DNA from: Candidatus Symbiopectobacterium endolongispinus
GTDB taxonomy: Bacteria > Pseudomonadota > Gammaproteobacteria > Enterobacterales > Enterobacteriaceae
Assembly (NCBI RefSeq): GCF_018777385.1
Contig: NZ_JAFJYB010000003.1
Location: 248,001 to 312,000, forward strand
Length of the DNA: 64,000 nt
Direction: 5' to 3'
Below, piece by piece: positions 62,685 through 64,000 of this stretch. Each line of letters starts with the position of its first letter. Position 1 is the stretch's first letter. A program made the translations under genes and the position numbers. The notes beneath the pieces were generated by a model that saw nothing but the letters and a program-made list of their open reading frames with translations, ran no database searches and was not told the DNA's origin.

Positions 62685-62753
62685 TGCCTTGCCATAAGCG
62701 CGTGTTGTTGCTGATGAACCAACCTTAAACAGTGACACACGCTCGCCATCGGC

Positions 62754-62773
62754 ATTCCCGCGAAAGCGGGAAT
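62754..62773. repeat. Small palindromic repeat (ATTCCCGC / GCGGGAAT)
   Basis: ATTCCCGCGAAAGCGGGAAT forms an 8-bp stem with a GAAA tetraloop. Such units are common scattered repeats in bacterial 3' UTRs. It lies in the sucD trailer. Confidence 0.75.
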
Positions 62774-62810
62774 CTCGTGCTGGTAGGATGCGTTTTTTCT
62801 GGCAGAGATC

Positions 62811-62853
62811 CCCGGCTTTCGCCGAGGATGACGAGGGGTAAAGTGATTTGCCA
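62811..62853. repeat. Dispersed intergenic repeat, copy B
   Basis: Near copy of 39987-40030, beginning CCCGGCTTTCGCCGAGGATG. It ends 11 bp before the sucD terminator stem. Confidence 0.85.
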
Positions 62854-62863
62854 GCAGCCTAGG

Positions 62864-62890
62864 GGCCATCTTTAGATGGCCATTTTTTAT
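62864..62890 (+). terminator. Terminator of the sdh-suc operon
   Basis: GGCCATC, loop TTTA, GATGGCC, then ATTTTTTATT. The stem is exact and followed by a six-T run, 180 bp after sucD. Confidence 0.88.
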
Positions 62891-63248
62891 TGCCAGTACA
62901 GTAATAAAAGATGAAAACAAAAAATAATTAAGAACCGTTATTAACTCACCGCTCAATATATTAACCGTAGCAACATTAAATTAACAATTTAAACAATGTG
63001 GTTATGATTAAATCATCTACGCTTGATAATTCGTTGAATTAAATCTGAGCGAGCAAGTCAAAAATTGGTTTGCTAATTGATGCTATTGTTAAGTCTATTT
63101 CTACATTTATTTAATAAGTAATCGTATGGCGAAAACCTGGTAAACCAGAAATTAACATTGGGCGTGCTATTTGCGTCAGATCAAAATCTTAAGCTGGCTA
63201 TCGATGGGGAAATACGCTTAAATTGCGCCACATCAATTTTCACCAAAG
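62891..63248. promoter_or_regulatory. A/T-rich region upstream of the cydA locus
   Basis: 358 bp, strongly A/T-rich, with no gene. It replaces the mngRAB genes found here in E. coli and must contain the cyd promoter. In enterics that promoter responds to ArcA and Fnr; I did not identify individual sites. Confidence 0.55.
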
Positions 63249-63272
63249 GTGCGCCGAAAGGGGAAAGTTGAT

Positions 63273-63545
63273 TTGAAACCAAAAACACAATCTGTGTCAC
63301 GTAAAAACCTATTTATTGTAGGGGATTACAGGCGTAATATAGCCGCTACCCTGTTTGCTGTATTGTTTTTAGCTATTTTTAACGTGTTTTCTTTGGCGTG
63401 TTATTGGTTTAACGGTGAACTCTCGCTGTTTATAAAAGCCGGTTCTGAAGCAATTTTCTGTTGTGTTCTTTTTGGGTGTTTAGCGGCTTGTTTGCATTTA
63501 CAAGCTAAAACCTTCCTGCGAGGAGCAAGGAGTCAAGATGTTTGA
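63273..63545 (+). CDS. Small two-helix membrane protein overlapping cydA
   Basis: An open frame that could start at TTG 63273 (after AAGGGGAAAG) or GTG 63249, giving about 90 or 98 residues. It has two hydrophobic segments (about [20 protein letters not shown] and [16 protein letters not shown]) in a basic context, with Cys in both. It overlaps cydA by 8 bp, suggesting translational coupling to the bd oxidase. I recognise no family. The size and topology recall accessory subunits, but that is inference. Confidence 0.5.
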   Translation: MKPKTQSVSRKNLFIVGDYRRNIAATLFAVLFLAIFNVFSLACYWFNGELSLFIKAGSEAIFCCVLFGCLAACLHLQAKTFLRGARSQDV

Positions 63546-64000
63546 TATAGTCGAACTGTCACGTTTACAGTTTGCCTTAACCGCGATGTACCATTTCCTT
63601 TTCGTACCATTAACGCTGGGGATGGCGTTTTTGTTGGCGATTATGGAAACGGTCTATGTGCTGACGGGCAAACAAATCTACAAGGATATGACCAAGTTCT
63701 GGGGCAAGTTGTTTGGTATCAACTTTGCGCTGGGCGTGGCCACCGGGCTGACCATGGAGTTCCAGTTCGGTACTAACTGGTCCTATTTCTCCCACTATGT
63801 CGGGGACATTTTCGGCGCGCCGCTGGCTATCGAAGGCCTGATGGCGTTCTTCCTCGAATCAACGTTTGTTGGCTTGTTCTTCTTTGGCTGGGATCGCCTG
63901 GGCAAAGTGCAACACATGGCCGTGACTTGGTTGGTGGCGTTGGGGTCTAACTTCTCCGCGCTGTGGATTTTGGTCGCAAACGGCTGGATGCAAAACCCCA
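63538..64000 (+). CDS. cydA: CydA, cytochrome bd-I oxidase subunit I (partial)
   Basis: CydA is the quinol-oxidising subunit of the high-affinity bd oxidase. The window ends after 154 codons. ATG 63538 follows AAGGAG. The heme b595 ligand His19 lies in [17 protein letters not shown]. The second and third helices ([20 protein letters not shown]) and [19 protein letters not shown] match enteric CydA closely. Intact as far as seen. Confidence 0.95.
   Translation, partial: MFDIVELSRLQFALTAMYHFLFVPLTLGMAFLLAIMETVYVLTGKQIYKDMTKFWGKLFGINFALGVATGLTMEFQFGTNWSYFSHYVGDIFGAPLAIEGLMAFFLESTFVGLFFFGWDRLGKVQHMAVTWLVALGSNFSALWILVANGWMQNP

Overview
The window is chromosomal DNA of an Enterobacterales bacterium. 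Gene order follows the E. coli dacA-rlpA-mrdBA-leuS-gltIJKL-lnt-miaB-asnB-nag-glnS-fur-seqA-pgm-phrB-gltA-sdh-suc-cydA block. A Pectobacteriaceae- or Sodalis-like relative is suggested by pcp next to pxpA, a NagE without its IIA domain, no cobC between rsfS and nadD, ERIC elements, and SeqA, Fur and Pgm of enteric type. The species cannot be fixed from this alone.

Layout: 1-10556 (minus strand) is a cell-wall and housekeeping run: dacA (partial, broken), rlpA, rodA (mrdB), PBP2 (mrdA), rlmH, rsfS, nadD, holA, lptE, leuS. 11025-16816 holds ybeL, the glutamate/aspartate ABC transporter gltIJKL with a SroC-like RNA, and lnt. 16824-22462 holds corC, ybeY, ybeZ, a gutted miaB, ubiF and an EmrE-type pump. 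23125-23637 is a five-gene tRNA operon (Met, Leu, Gln, Met, Gln). It is followed by asnB and the N-acetylglucosamine regulon nagC-nagA-nagB / nagE, in which all four genes carry inactivating lesions. 31122-39937 holds glnS, fur, fldA, a broken chemoreceptor, ybfE, a deleted ybfF, seqA and pgm. 40031-50919 is a decay zone: a LuxR-type regulator with an amber stop, an orphan kdpE next to a missing kdpFABCD, and broken ybgA, phrB, ybgI, pxpB and nei, between intact pxpC, pxpA and pcp. 50976-62684 is the intact TCA block gltA / sdhCDAB-sucABCD. The window ends in cydA.

The main message is selective gene decay. About 16 of roughly 60 protein genes carry frameshifts, stop codons, deletions or a tandem duplication, some carrying two or three lesions. 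About 40 kb of core genes (leuS, mrdA, glnS, gltA, sdh, suc and others) show none. Several broken genes regain exactly the E. coli protein length when one base is restored (gltL 241, nagA 382, nagB 266, ybgI 247, nei 263, pxpB 218), so most lesions look young. Many indels sit in short homopolymers, so sequencing error must be considered. It would not explain why essential genes are spared, nor the 645-nt miaB deletion, the 31-bp dacA duplication, or the in-frame stops.

Several inferred substitutions are G:C to T:A changes (Trp to Cys, Glu to stop, Gly to Val), and the oxidative-damage glycosylase gene nei is itself broken. A mutator history is a testable idea. I found no CRISPR array, prophage, insertion sequence or clearly novel multi-gene system.
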